A stretch of 57,366 bases of DNA from an uncultured Bacilli bacterium (GTDB taxonomy: Bacteria > Bacillota_I > Bacilli_A > RF39 > UBA660): contig CALVPR010000003.1 in assembly GCA_944351765.1 (NCBI GenBank), positions 1-57,366 of the forward strand, given 5' to 3'. The notes beneath the pieces are model-generated. The model worked only from the letters and a program-made list of their open reading frames with translations, was not told the DNA's origin and made no database searches. Every line of letters starts with the position of its first letter. Position 1 is the first letter of the stretch. Of this stretch, positions 8,931-18,268 are shown piece after piece. The translations under genes and the position numbers were made by a program.

Positions 8931-9932
8931 ATGGTTAATCTATACAAAAGAAATTTTTTAAAATTATTAGATTATAGTAGTGAAGAAATTAGATACTTAT
9001 TAGATTTATCTATTAAATTTAAAAAAATGAAACATGAAGGAACACCACATCGTTATTTACAAGGAAAGAATATTGTATTATTGTTCGAAAAGACTTCTAC
9101 AAGAACAAGATGTGCTTTTGAAGTAGCAGGAAGAGATTTAGGTATGGGTGTTACATACTTAGATCCAGGAAGTTCTCAAATGGGTAAAAAGGAAAGTATC
9201 GAAGATACTGCTAAAGTATTAGGTAGAATGTATGATGGAATTGAGTATAGAGGATATGCTCAAGAAATAGTAGAAACTCTTGCTGAAAATGCTGGAGTAC
9301 CAGTATGGAATGGATTAACTACTGAATATCATCCAACACAAATGCTTGCAGATATAATGACTATTGAAGAAAATTTTGGACATTTAAAAGGAATTAAATT
9401 AGTATACATGGGAGATGCTAGAAACAATGTTGCTAATTCTCTTATGGTAGTATCTGCTAAAATGGGAATTCATTTTACTTGTTGTGGTCCTAAAGAATTA
9501 TGGCCTAGTAATGAATTGGTTTCTAAATGCAAGCAACTTGCCGAAGAAAGTGGAGCAGTAATTAATTTAACTGAAGATCCTATGGAAGCTAGTAAAGATG
9601 CAGATGCTTTATATACTGATGTATGGGTATCTATGGGAGAAGATGCTAGTGTTTGGGAAGAAAGAATAAAATTATTACAAAAATATCAAATTAATAAAGA
9701 TATTATGAATAATGCTAAAGAAAATGCTATATTCTTACATTGTTTACCATCTTTTCATGATTTAAAAACAACAATAGGTAAAGAAATATATGATAAATTT
9801 GGCTTAAAAGAGATGGAAGTTACTGATGAAGTATTTACTTCTAGTCATTCAAAAGTATTTGATGAAGCAGAAAATAGAATGCACACAATAAAAGCTGTTA
9901 TGTATGCTACAATGAGTGATAGAAATGAGTAA
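8931..9932 (+). CDS. arcB: Ornithine carbamoyltransferase (catabolic)
   Basis: Converts citrulline and phosphate to ornithine and carbamoyl phosphate in the ADI pathway. The 333-aa protein has the carbamoyl-phosphate loop STRTR (56-60), HPTQ in YHPTQMLAD, and FLHCLPSFHD with the catalytic cysteine. AGGAGG precedes the ATG, 9 nt after arcA. The same family does anabolic arginine synthesis (argF); its place between arcA and arcC argues for the catabolic role. Confidence 0.96.
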   Translation: MVNLYKRNFLKLLDYSSEEIRYLLDLSIKFKKMKHEGTPHRYLQGKNIVLLFEKTSTRTRCAFEVAGRDLGMGVTYLDPGSSQMGKKESIEDTAKVLGRMYDGIEYRGYAQEIVETLAENAGVPVWNGLTTEYHPTQMLADIMTIEENFGHLKGIKLVYMGDARNNVANSLMVVSAKMGIHFTCCGPKELWPSNELVSKCKQLAEESGAVINLTEDPMEASKDADALYTDVWVSMGEDASVWEERIKLLQKYQINKDIMNNAKENAIFLHCLPSFHDLKTTIGKEIYDKFGLKEMEVTDEVFTSSHSKVFDEAENRMHTIKAVMYATMSDRNE

Positions 9933-10869
9933 GATAGTAATTGCGTTAGGAGGGAATGCTTTAGGTAAAACTCCTTCTGAACAACTAAATTTATTAGAAA
10001 AAACAGCCAAAATTATTGTAGATTTAATAAGATGTAAACATAAAATAGTTTTAACTCATGGTAATGGACCACAAGTTGGACAAATTGCTCTTGCAATGGA
10101 GTTTTCTGCAGGAAGCGAAGTTAAAACACCTTTCATGCCATTTCCTGAGTGTGGAAGTATGAGTCAAGGTTATATTGGTTACCAATTGCAACAATGTATA
10201 CAAGATGAATTAGAAAGGCAAAAAATAAAAAAGAATTGTGTAACTATAATAACACAAGTGCTAGTTGATTCTGAGGATAAAGCATTCCAAAATCCAACCA
10301 AACCAATAGGAATGTTTTATACAAAAGAAGAGGCCTTAGAAATAGAAAAAGAAAAAGGATATACTTTTGTAGAAGATTCTGGCCGTGGATATAGGAGAGT
10401 AGTACCATCTCCAATTCCTATTGATATAATAGAAAAAGAAGTTATAGAACAACTTGTTAATAGTGATAATATTGTTATTGCTGCTGGTGGAGGAGGTATT
10501 CCTGTTGTTAAAGAAGATCGTATAAAATTACTAGAAGGAGTAGAAGCAGTAATTGATAAAGATCGTACAGGAGCTCTTCTTGCTAAAGAAATTGGCGCTG
10601 ATGTATTACTTATATTAACTGCGGTTGATAAAGTATATATTAATTATAATAAAGAAAATCAAACAGGTCTTTCATCATTAACTATTGATGAAGCACAAAG
10701 ATATATTGATGAAGGTCAATTTGCTAAAGGAAGTATGCTTCCTAAAGTAGAAGCTTGTATTGATTTTGTTAAGGAAAGTAGTGATAAAATTGCTATTATT
10801 ACCTCTTTAGAAGAAGCAAGTAGTGCTTTAACTGGAAAAAATGGTACTGTAATAAGAGGAGGAAAATAA
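9925..10869 (+). CDS. arcC: Carbamate kinase
   Basis: Transfers phosphate from carbamoyl phosphate to ADP, giving the ATP yield of the ADI pathway. The 314-aa amino-acid-kinase fold has KIVIALGGNALG at the start, LTHGNGPQVGQ, AAGGGGIPV and AVIDKDRTGALLA. The ATG at 9925 overlaps the arcB stop by 8 nt, so translation is probably coupled. An in-frame GTG at 9916 is less likely, because the family starts at MSKIVIALGG. Confidence 0.96.
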   Translation: MSKIVIALGGNALGKTPSEQLNLLEKTAKIIVDLIRCKHKIVLTHGNGPQVGQIALAMEFSAGSEVKTPFMPFPECGSMSQGYIGYQLQQCIQDELERQKIKKNCVTIITQVLVDSEDKAFQNPTKPIGMFYTKEEALEIEKEKGYTFVEDSGRGYRRVVPSPIPIDIIEKEVIEQLVNSDNIVIAAGGGGIPVVKEDRIKLLEGVEAVIDKDRTGALLAKEIGADVLLILTAVDKVYINYNKENQTGLSSLTIDEAQRYIDEGQFAKGSMLPKVEACIDFVKESSDKIAIITSLEEASSALTGKNGTVIRGGK

Positions 10870-10870
10870 A

Positions 10871-12316
10871 GTGGCAAAGAAAAAATCAAAATTTATGTTA
10901 TCAGCATTTACAATTATAATTATTTTAATTGCTGGTCTAGGAGTTCTTTCACATCTACTTCCTAATGCGGAGTTTGTTGGTGACGAAATTATTAATGGTA
11001 GTGGTACGGTTGGTGCCAAATTATCAGAGGTATTGTTATCACCAATTTTAGGATTCCAAAATGCAGTAGATGTATGTGTATTCGTATTAATTTTAGGAGG
11101 ATTTTTGGCTATTGTAACTAAAACAGGTGCTTTAGAAACAGGTATTAAAGTTTTAGTTAAAAAATTAAAAGGAAATGAATTAATTTTAATCCCAATTCTT
11201 ATGTTAATATTCTCAATAGGTGGAACAACTTATGGAATGTTAGAAGAAACTGTAGGATTCTATGCATTACTTTCTGTAACTATGGTAGCAGCAGGCATGG
11301 ATACAATTGTTGCATCAGCTGTTGTATTATTAGGAGCAGGTTCTGGGGTATTAGGTTCTACAATTAATCCATTTGCAGTAGGTGCTGCAGTATCAGCACT
11401 TCCTGAGGGAACTGTGGTTAATCAAGGTTTAATCATATTAATTGGAACATTTTTATGGTTATCAACTTTAATCATTTCAATTTTATTTGTTATGAATTAT
11501 GCTAAAAAAGTAAAAGCAGATAAAGGTTCAACTTTCTTATCACTTCGTGAACAAAAAATGATGGAAAAGAAATATGGTAGAGAAGAAACTGAAGAAGAAA
11601 AGAAAGAAGCGAAATTAACAGGAAAACAAAAGTTTACATTAATTTTATTTGGACTTACTTTCTTAGTAATGATTATAGGATTTGTTCCTTGGGGTGATTT
11701 TAATGTAACAATTTTTGAAGAGACAACTGGTTGGTTAACGGGATCACCACTAGGTGGATGGTATTTCTTTGAATCAGCATTATGGTTTTTAATTATGGCA
11801 GTAATAATTGGAATTATTAATAGAATGCATGAAAAAGATATTGTAGATACCTTTATTGATGGTGCAAATGATATGGTTGGAGTTATTTTAGTAATTGCTG
11901 TAGCTCGTGGTGCTAGTGTACTTATGCAAACTACATATTTAGATAATTACATTATTTATAATGCTTCAAATATATTAAAGAATGTTCCAGAATTGGTATT
12001 TACACCACTTAACTATTTATTACATATAGTTTTATCAGTATTAGTTCCATCATCATCAGGACTTGCTACATTATCTACACCAATAATTGGACCTCTTGCA
12101 AGTCAATTAGGTTATAGTGTAGAAGTAGCAGTTATGAGTATGGTATCTGCTAATGGACTTGTAAATTTAATTACACCAACATGTGGAGCTATTATGGGTG
12201 GACTTGCTCTTGCCAAAGTAGAATATTCTACATGGTTTAAATGGGCATTTAAAGTAGTATTTACAATAGCATTAATTAATATATTAGTACTTACTGTATT
12301 TACAATAATATTATAA
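10871..12316 (+). CDS. arcD: YfcC-family antiporter, likely arginine/ornithine exchanger
   Basis: A 481-aa polytopic membrane protein of the YfcC/DcuC-like C4-dicarboxylate carrier family, with about twelve helices. It carries the conserved GGTTYGMLEETVGFYAL and GSGVLGSTINPFAVG re-entrant segments and SSSGLATLSTPIIGP in the second half. It starts with GTG behind AGAGGAGGAAAAT, one nt after arcC. YfcC-type transporters are commonly linked to arc operons and take the ArcD role of swapping arginine for ornithine. Function is assigned by position and family. Confidence 0.85.
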   Translation: MAKKKSKFMLSAFTIIIILIAGLGVLSHLLPNAEFVGDEIINGSGTVGAKLSEVLLSPILGFQNAVDVCVFVLILGGFLAIVTKTGALETGIKVLVKKLKGNELILIPILMLIFSIGGTTYGMLEETVGFYALLSVTMVAAGMDTIVASAVVLLGAGSGVLGSTINPFAVGAAVSALPEGTVVNQGLIILIGTFLWLSTLIISILFVMNYAKKVKADKGSTFLSLREQKMMEKKYGREETEEEKKEAKLTGKQKFTLILFGLTFLVMIIGFVPWGDFNVTIFEETTGWLTGSPLGGWYFFESALWFLIMAVIIGIINRMHEKDIVDTFIDGANDMVGVILVIAVARGASVLMQTTYLDNYIIYNASNILKNVPELVFTPLNYLLHIVLSVLVPSSSGLATLSTPIIGPLASQLGYSVEVAVMSMVSANGLVNLITPTCGAIMGGLALAKVEYSTWFKWAFKVVFTIALINILVLTVFTIIL

Positions 12317-12340
12317 AGAATGGATTTCCCATTCTTTTTT
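12316..12340 (+). terminator. Terminator of the arc operon
   Basis: The stem AAGAATGG/CCATTCTT has a five-base loop and is followed by a T-run. Confidence 0.85.
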
Positions 12341-12351
12341 CTTTTATTTAA

Positions 12352-12360
12352 TGTTATAAT
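12352..12360 (+). promoter_or_regulatory. Extended -10 promoter of the dCMP deaminase gene
   Basis: TGT-TATAAT (12352-12360) lies 20 nt before the ATG. The -35 hexamer is poor and falls within the arc terminator. Confidence 0.5.
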
Positions 12361-12380
12361 TAATATGAAGGAGTATAGAT

Positions 12381-12887
12381 ATGAAAAAAGAAATTAATAA
12401 ACAAAGAACAAATTATTTAACATGGGATGAATTCTTTATGGGAGTATCTAAATTGTCTGCAATGAGGAGTAAAGATCCGTCTACTCAAGTAGGTGCTTGT
12501 ATAGTAGGATCTGATAATAGAATATTATCTATTGGATATAATGGAACTCCAAATGGAATAGAAGATAAAGAATTCCCTTGGGATAGAGAAGGTGAACCTC
12601 TTGAAACTAAATATTTATATGTATGTCATGCGGAAATGAATGCCATATTAAATTATAGAGGAAGTAGAAAAGAATTAGAAGGGGCAAAAATATATGTTGA
12701 TTTATTTCCATGTAACGAATGTGCAAAATTAATTATTCAATCAGGTATTAAAGAAGTTATTTATGTTTGTGATAAATATGCTAATACAGAAAGTGTTATT
12801 GCTTCTAAAAAGATGTTTGATATGGTAGGAATAATATACAGACAAATAGAATTTGATAAAAATGAAATAATAATTAATTTAAAATAG
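12381..12887 (+). CDS. comEB: Deoxycytidylate (dCMP) deaminase
   Basis: Deaminates dCMP to dUMP, feeding dTMP synthesis. The 168-aa cytidine-deaminase fold has the zinc motif CHAEMNAIL, with the catalytic Glu, and PCNECAKL, with two zinc cysteines. KDPSTQVGACIV is the typical N-terminal block of this family. It is a single gene between the arc terminator and the tsaE promoter. Also known as ComEB in Bacillus, although no competence genes are next to it. Confidence 0.93.
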   Translation: MKKEINKQRTNYLTWDEFFMGVSKLSAMRSKDPSTQVGACIVGSDNRILSIGYNGTPNGIEDKEFPWDREGEPLETKYLYVCHAEMNAILNYRGSRKELEGAKIYVDLFPCNECAKLIIQSGIKEVIYVCDKYANTESVIASKKMFDMVGIIYRQIEFDKNEIIINLK

Positions 12888-12895
12888 AAAAAGTA

Positions 12896-12924
12896 TTGAA
12901 ATAGTTAATACTATTTTGTATAAT
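12896..12924 (+). promoter_or_regulatory. Promoter of the tsaE-tsaB-rimI-tsaD operon
   Basis: TTGAAA (12896-12901), a 17-nt spacer and TATAAT (12919-12924). The ATG of tsaE follows 33 nt downstream behind AGGAAAGGTG. Confidence 0.65.
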
Positions 12925-12957
12925 TAAATTGTAATTGCAAATAGGAAAGGTGAAAAG

Positions 12958-13407
12958 ATGAATACATATAAAGTTACAGTGCATAATGAAAAAGAAACAA
13001 TAGAATTGGCGCAAAATATTGAATCAGAAAAATTTCCTAATATGGTTATTTGTCTAAATGGAGATTTAGGAAGTGGTAAAACTGTTTTTGCTAAAGGATT
13101 TGCACGAGCAATGGCAATTAATGATGTTACTTCTCCAACTTTTAATATAATAAAAGAATATAATGGTGAATTACCTCTTTATCATATGGATGTATATAGA
13201 GTAGAAAATAATGTTGAGAATTTAGGATTAAACGAATACTTTGATAAAGGTGGCGTTTCTATTATTGAATGGGCTGATATGATTGAAGAATATTTACCTA
13301 AAGAAAGATTAGAAATAGAATTTAAAATAGTTGATGAAAATACTAGAATATTATTAATTAGAGCATATGGTGAAAAGTATGTTAATATATGTGAGGCTGT
13401 ATTATGA
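12958..13407 (+). CDS. tsaE: tRNA threonylcarbamoyladenosine synthesis ATPase
   Basis: A 149-aa P-loop protein that works with TsaB and TsaD in forming t6A37 on ANN-decoding tRNAs. Walker A GDLGSGKT, SPTFNIIKEY and the MDVYRVENN-IIEWADMI blocks are characteristic. Its stop codon overlaps the tsaB ATG (ATGA). All three bacterial Tsa complex partners lie together here, while TsaC is not in the window. A tRNA-Asn, a t6A substrate, lies just downstream. Confidence 0.95.
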   Translation: MNTYKVTVHNEKETIELAQNIESEKFPNMVICLNGDLGSGKTVFAKGFARAMAINDVTSPTFNIIKEYNGELPLYHMDVYRVENNVENLGLNEYFDKGGVSIIEWADMIEEYLPKERLEIEFKIVDENTRILLIRAYGEKYVNICEAVL

Positions 13408-14027
13408 TAACTTTATTTATAGATACATCAGCTAGTGATGTATCTATTGCTATAATAAAAGATGAAAAAATTATAAGTAAAATTGTAAAAAATATTCCTA
13501 ATGAGCATTCAGTATATGCTGTAAAATTTGTAAATGATGTATTAGAAACTATTGGAATGAAACCTCAAGATATAGATAATATTATGGTTGTAAATGGACC
13601 GGGTTCTTTTACGGGAATAAGAATTGGCCTAACAATAGCTAAAATTTATGGATATTTATTAAAAAAAGATATAATTACAGTATCATCATTAAGAGCAATG
13701 GCACTTAGTAGTAATGCTAAAATAGTTATTCCTATAATTGATGCTCATCATGATAACTATTATTATGGTGTATATGATATGTTTGATAATATTATATTAA
13801 AAGATAATTTTAATAATAAAGAAGAATTATTAAAGCAAATAAATAAATATGAAGATGCTGATATTGTTAGTAATGAAATAATAGATAATGGCGATATTAA
13901 AGCTCGAAAAATAGATTATGATATTGTAAACATAGTTAATCATTATAAATATGAGTTGCCAGTTAATCCTCATTTGGTAGTTCCCAATTATTTAAAATTA
14001 CCACAAGCTTTAGAGGAAAATAAATGA
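13404..14027 (+). CDS. tsaB: tRNA threonylcarbamoyladenosine synthesis protein TsaB
   Basis: A 207-aa ASKHA-fold paralogue of TsaD that scaffolds the t6A complex. It has LFIDTSASDVSIAI at the start and the family signature VNGPGSFTGIRIGL. The metal-binding histidines of TsaD are absent, as expected. ATGA overlaps join it to tsaE in front and rimI behind. Confidence 0.94.
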   Translation: MITLFIDTSASDVSIAIIKDEKIISKIVKNIPNEHSVYAVKFVNDVLETIGMKPQDIDNIMVVNGPGSFTGIRIGLTIAKIYGYLLKKDIITVSSLRAMALSSNAKIVIPIIDAHHDNYYYGVYDMFDNIILKDNFNNKEELLKQINKYEDADIVSNEIIDNGDIKARKIDYDIVNIVNHYKYELPVNPHLVVPNYLKLPQALEENK

Positions 14028-14377
14028 TTAAAGAAATAGATAAAATAGAAGAAAATCCATTTTCTAGATATTTAGAATATTATATAGATGATAAAAAAAT
14101 AGGCCATTTAAGATATGCACTTATATATGACAGGATGGAAATAGAAGATTTATTTGTGGAAGAAGAATACAGAAATCAAAAAATTGGTTCTAAATTAATG
14201 AGTTATTTAGTTAGTATTGCAATAGATTATCATGTTGTAAATATTACTTTAGAAGTTAGAAGAAGCAATGAGATTGCGAGAAAATTATATAAAAATTTTG
14301 GTTTTAGAGAAGTTGCTTTGAGGAAATTTTATTATGGAGATGAAGATGGAATATTGATGGAAAAGCAGGTGATGTAA
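14024..14377 (+). CDS. rimI: GNAT acetyltransferase, RimI-like
   Basis: A 117-aa N-acetyltransferase with the acetyl-CoA loop EEYRNQKIGSKLM and the ARKLYKNFGF helix of RimI-type enzymes. At 117 aa it is shorter than the usual 145-155, lacking part of the N-terminal strand region. It sits between tsaB and tsaD, the usual position for rimI in Bacillota. It probably acetylates the N-terminus of ribosomal protein S18 or another protein; the substrate is inferred. Confidence 0.82.
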   Translation: MIKEIDKIEENPFSRYLEYYIDDKKIGHLRYALIYDRMEIEDLFVEEEYRNQKIGSKLMSYLVSIAIDYHVVNITLEVRRSNEIARKLYKNFGFREVALRKFYYGDEDGILMEKQVM

Positions 14378-15387
14378 TGAAAGATGTAGTATGTTTAGCA
14401 ATAGAGACTAGTTGTGATGAAACAAGTATGAGTATTATAAAAAACGGAAGTGAAGAAATAGCAACAGTTGTATTTACTCAAATTGATATTCACAAAAAAT
14501 TTGGCGGAGTAGTTCCTGAAATAGCAAGTAGGAGTCATATTGAAAGTATTACCATTGTGCTTGATGAATTATTTGAAAAATCTAAAATGACTATAGATGA
14601 TATTGATATAATTGGTGTTACTTATGGTCCAGGTCTTATAGGATCATTATTAATAGGGTTACAAGCTGCTAAAACAATAGCTATGATTACTGGTAAACCA
14701 TTAATACCGGTTCACCATATTGCTGGTCATATATATGCAAATAATTTAGAAAATAGACTACAGTTTCCACTAATAGCATTAGTAGTAAGTGGTGGTCATA
14801 CAGAACTCATATATATGAAAGAAGACTATTCATTTGAAAGAATTGGCGGAACTCTAGATGATGCGGTAGGAGAAGCATATGATAAAGTAGCTAAGATATT
14901 AGGACTTGATTACCCAGGTGGACCTGTAGTAGATGCTTTATCAATAAAAGGAAAAGATACCTATGATTTACCTTATCCACTTGATGATAAGTCATATAAC
15001 TTTAGTTTTAGTGGTATTAAAAGTGCTGTAGTAAATATTGTTCATAATGAAAAGCAAAGAAAAAAAGAAATTAGAGTAGAAGATATGTGTACTTCTTTTC
15101 AAAACAGAGTAGTAGAAGTTATTACTAAAAAGACAATGAGAGCACTTAAAGAATATAAAGTTAAAAACTTAATAATTGCTGGTGGAGTAGCTGCTAATAA
15201 TGGACTTAGAAATAAGTTTGCTACTTTATGTAAAGAAGAAAAAATAAATCTATCTATTCCTAAGATAAAATATTGTACTGATAATGCTGCCATGATTGGA
15301 GCAGCAGCATATTATGCATATAAAAAAGGAATAGTAGCAGATTTAGAATTAAATGCAGTGGCAACAGATACATTATATAAATATTAA
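14377..15387 (+). CDS. tsaD: tRNA threonylcarbamoyladenosine transferase
   Basis: The 336-aa catalytic subunit of t6A37 formation. The metal-binding HHIAGHIYA motif, the opening LAIETSCDETSMSI, VSGGHTELIYM and IAGGVAANNGLR are all present. Its ATG shares one base with the rimI stop (TAATG). It is the last gene of the operon. It should be essential or nearly so. Confidence 0.97.
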   Translation: MKDVVCLAIETSCDETSMSIIKNGSEEIATVVFTQIDIHKKFGGVVPEIASRSHIESITIVLDELFEKSKMTIDDIDIIGVTYGPGLIGSLLIGLQAAKTIAMITGKPLIPVHHIAGHIYANNLENRLQFPLIALVVSGGHTELIYMKEDYSFERIGGTLDDAVGEAYDKVAKILGLDYPGGPVVDALSIKGKDTYDLPYPLDDKSYNFSFSGIKSAVVNIVHNEKQRKKEIRVEDMCTSFQNRVVEVITKKTMRALKEYKVKNLIIAGGVAANNGLRNKFATLCKEEKINLSIPKIKYCTDNAAMIGAAAYYAYKKGIVADLELNAVATDTLYKY

Positions 15388-15444
15388 TATATAATGTTTT
15401 TTTGTATAAATTCAATAATTTTTGAAAAAAATAATAAAAAAGGG

Positions 15445-15473
15445 TTGCACTAAAGAGTAAAATGTTGTATACT
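15445..15473 (+). promoter_or_regulatory. Promoter of tRNA-Asn
   Basis: TTGCAC (15445-15450), exactly 17 nt, then TATACT (15468-15473). The tRNA 5' end is 25 nt downstream of the -10. Confidence 0.75.
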
Positions 15474-15498
15474 ATAGTAGTCTTAACAAAAAAGAGAT

Positions 15499-15574
15499 GC
15501 CTAATTAGCTCAGTCGGTAGAGCACTCGGCTGTTAACCGATAGGTCGTAGGTTCGAGTCCTACATTAGGCGCCA
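15499..15574 (+). tRNA. tRNA-Asn (anticodon GTT)
   Basis: A 76-nt cloverleaf: acceptor GCCTAAT/ATTAGGC, D-arm GCTC/GAGC, anticodon stem CTCGG/CCGAT (one mismatch or wobble end pair) with GTT at 15532-15534, and T-arm GTAGG/CCTAC with TTCGAGT loop. The discriminator is G and CCA is encoded in the DNA. It is a single-gene transcription unit with its own promoter and terminator. It decodes AAY and is a substrate of the TsaBDE system encoded just upstream. Confidence 0.97.
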
Positions 15575-15584
15575 TTAAGATATT

Positions 15585-15607
15585 AACTCCTTTATAGGAG
15601 TTTTTTC
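15585..15607 (+). terminator. Terminator of tRNA-Asn
   Basis: The stem AACTCC/GGAGTT has a six-base loop, followed by TTTTC. Confidence 0.75.
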
Positions 15608-15675
15608 TTTTGTTTATATCTATTAAATATTCTTTTTTTTTGATATAATTAATATTGTTAGAAAGATGTGATAAT

Positions 15676-18258
15676 ATGAAAAAAGTAGTTTTAGTAGATG
15701 GTAATAATTTATTATTTAGAAGTTATTATGCAACTGCATATTCAGGAAATTTTATGAGAAATGCTGATGGATTTCCTACTAATGGATTATATGGCTTTGT
15801 TAATATGATAAATAAAATAATTAATGAAGAAAATCCTGAATATATGGTAGTAGCTTTTGATATAGGAAAAACTTTTAGACATGAAAAATATAGTGAATAT
15901 AAAGGCGGAAGAGATGAGACTCCAAATGATTTGAAAGTACAGTTTCCGTATGCTAAAAAAATACTTAGTGCAATGGGGATAATGTATTTAGAAAAAGAAG
16001 GATATGAAGCAGATGATATAATAGGTACAATTGCTAAAGAGGTAGATATTAATGATGATTTTGTAGGTCTTATTGTAAGTAGTGATAAAGATTTATTACA
16101 ATTAATATCAAATGATGTTGAAGTAAAATTATTAAAAACTAAAGATTATATTAGAATGAATCGTGATGTATTTTTTGAAACTTATGGAATAGAACCAATT
16201 AGAATGATTGATTTAAAAGGTTTGATGGGAGACTCTTCTGATAACATTCCTGGAGTTAAAGGAATTGGTGAAAAAACAGCCCTTAAATTATTGCAAGAAT
16301 ATGATACTATTGAAAATTTGTATAATAATATAGATAAAATAAAAGGGGCTACTAAAGTAAAATTAGAAAGTGGTAAGAAGAGTGCTTTTGATAGTAAAGA
16401 AATAGCCACTATTTATAGAGATGTTCCATTAGATATAAAATTAGAGGACACTAAATATGTTAAAAAGGAATCTCCTGAACTAATAGAAATATATAATTAT
16501 TTAGGTTTTTATTCATTCTTAAAGAAAATAGATTTACCTAAAAAAGATAATAAGAAAATAGAAGTTAATATAATTAACGATATAAGTGAAATAAAGATTG
16601 ATAAACCAGTTGCAGTATATTTAGATATAGATAATGATAATTATCATAATGCTAATATTATTGGAATGGGTGTATATAATGAAGAAGTATCTATTTATAT
16701 TCCTTATGATGTTCTTAAGAATAATCCTAAGTTTTTAACGGATGTTGATAAATATACTTATGATATAAAAAAATTATATGTAAGTTTAATAGAACATAAT
16801 ATTAAAGTTGATAAATTAGTATTTGATACAATGATTAGTGCATATATACTTAATTATAATTTAAAAGATGATATAGCGTATTTGGCTAATGAACTTGAGT
16901 ATGATATTCCATTTACTGATAAAAAAGATGCTTATGATATTGAACTTGAACTTAACATAATTGCAGAAAGAAGTATAATGAAAGCTAAATTTATTTATGA
17001 AACAAGAGATAAGTTTATAAGTGATATGGAAAGAGAAGATGTAACATTTTTATATAATGAAATAGAACTTCCTCTTACAATGACACTTGGTAATATGGAA
17101 ATTGAAGGAATAAGAGTAGATAAGAATATTTTATTAGATATGAAAGAAGATATAAGAACAAAATTAGATTCATTAACAGAAAATATATATAATTTAGCAG
17201 GATGTGAATTTAATATATCATCTCCTAAGCAACTTGGAGAAGTCTTATTTGAAAAATTAAATCTACCTTATGGGAAGAAGAAAAAAACAGGATATTCAAC
17301 AGATGTTAGTGTTTTAAATAAATTAAAAGGAGATTATCCAATTGTAGATTTAATACTTGAACATAGATCATTATCTAAACTAAATAGTACTTATGTTGAA
17401 GGTATATTAAACGCTGTAAGTGATGATGGAAAAATTCATACAATATATACTCAAGCATTAACTAGGACAGGAAGACTTTCATCAATTGAACCTAATTTAC
17501 AAAATATACCAGTAAGAAATGAATATGGAAGATTAATTAGAAAAGCATTTATACCTGAAGAAAATAGCAAAATAATGTCATCTGATTATTCTCAAATAGA
17601 ACTTAGAATATTTGCTCATTTATCTAAAAACGAGAAGTTAATTGAAGCATTTAATAATAATATGGATATACATACTAAGACTGCTATGGATATATTTCAT
17701 GTACCTATGGAAGAAGTTACTAAAGATATGCGAAGACATGCTAAAGCGGTTAATTTTGGAATATTATATGGAATAAGTAGTTTTGGACTTGCAGAAGACT
17801 TGGGTATTCCTGTAAGTGAAGCAAAAAGATTTATGGATAAATATTTTGAAGTATATCCTGGTATAAAAGATTTTATGAATAAATTAATTGAAGAAGCAAC
17901 AACGAAAGGCTACGCTGTAACTTTAATGAATAGAAAAAGAGTTATTGAAGAATTAACTAATTCTAATTATATAATTAAAAGTATGGGGCAAAGAATGGCA
18001 CTTAATACACCAATTCAAGGAAGTAGTGCCGATATATTAAAGAAAGCAATGGTTGAAATTGAAAGAGAATTTAAGAAATTAAATTTAAAAAGTAAAATGT
18101 TATTACAAGTACACGACGAACTTATTTTTAATGTTTTAAATGATGAAAAAGAAACTGTTACAAATGTCGTTACAAGTATTATGGAAAATACATATAAGAT
18201 AAGTGTACCGTTAGTAGTAGATGTTAATTTTGGTACAAACTGGTATGAAGCAAAATAG
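15676..18258 (+). CDS. polA: DNA polymerase I
   Basis: An 860-aa replication and repair polymerase. The 5'-3' exonuclease domain spans about 1-290 (VDGNNLLFRSYYA, YKGGRDETP, DSSDNIPGVKGIGEKTA). The middle 3'-5' exonuclease-like domain lacks the full acidic set: LDID replaces the usual DTE pair, and the last catalytic Asp region reads AERSIM. This matches the inactive proofreading domain of Bacillus-type Pol I. The polymerase motifs are intact: RTGRLSSIEPNLQNIP, DYSQIELR, RRHAKAVNFGILYG and QVHDELIF. The start at 15676 has GTGATA upstream; a TTG at 15655 is less likely. Confidence 0.96.
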   Translation: MKKVVLVDGNNLLFRSYYATAYSGNFMRNADGFPTNGLYGFVNMINKIINEENPEYMVVAFDIGKTFRHEKYSEYKGGRDETPNDLKVQFPYAKKILSAMGIMYLEKEGYEADDIIGTIAKEVDINDDFVGLIVSSDKDLLQLISNDVEVKLLKTKDYIRMNRDVFFETYGIEPIRMIDLKGLMGDSSDNIPGVKGIGEKTALKLLQEYDTIENLYNNIDKIKGATKVKLESGKKSAFDSKEIATIYRDVPLDIKLEDTKYVKKESPELIEIYNYLGFYSFLKKIDLPKKDNKKIEVNIINDISEIKIDKPVAVYLDIDNDNYHNANIIGMGVYNEEVSIYIPYDVLKNNPKFLTDVDKYTYDIKKLYVSLIEHNIKVDKLVFDTMISAYILNYNLKDDIAYLANELEYDIPFTDKKDAYDIELELNIIAERSIMKAKFIYETRDKFISDMEREDVTFLYNEIELPLTMTLGNMEIEGIRVDKNILLDMKEDIRTKLDSLTENIYNLAGCEFNISSPKQLGEVLFEKLNLPYGKKKKTGYSTDVSVLNKLKGDYPIVDLILEHRSLSKLNSTYVEGILNAVSDDGKIHTIYTQALTRTGRLSSIEPNLQNIPVRNEYGRLIRKAFIPEENSKIMSSDYSQIELRIFAHLSKNEKLIEAFNNNMDIHTKTAMDIFHVPMEEVTKDMRRHAKAVNFGILYGISSFGLAEDLGIPVSEAKRFMDKYFEVYPGIKDFMNKLIEEATTKGYAVTLMNRKRVIEELTNSNYIIKSMGQRMALNTPIQGSSADILKKAMVEIEREFKKLNLKSKMLLQVHDELIFNVLNDEKETVTNVVTSIMENTYKISVPLVVDVNFGTNWYEAK

Positions 18259-18268
18259 AGGTGATTTA

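Noticed and set aside
13404..15387. Duplicate tsaD, because tsaB and tsaD look alike
   Set aside because: They are the normal paralogous pair; only tsaD has the HxxxH metal motif.
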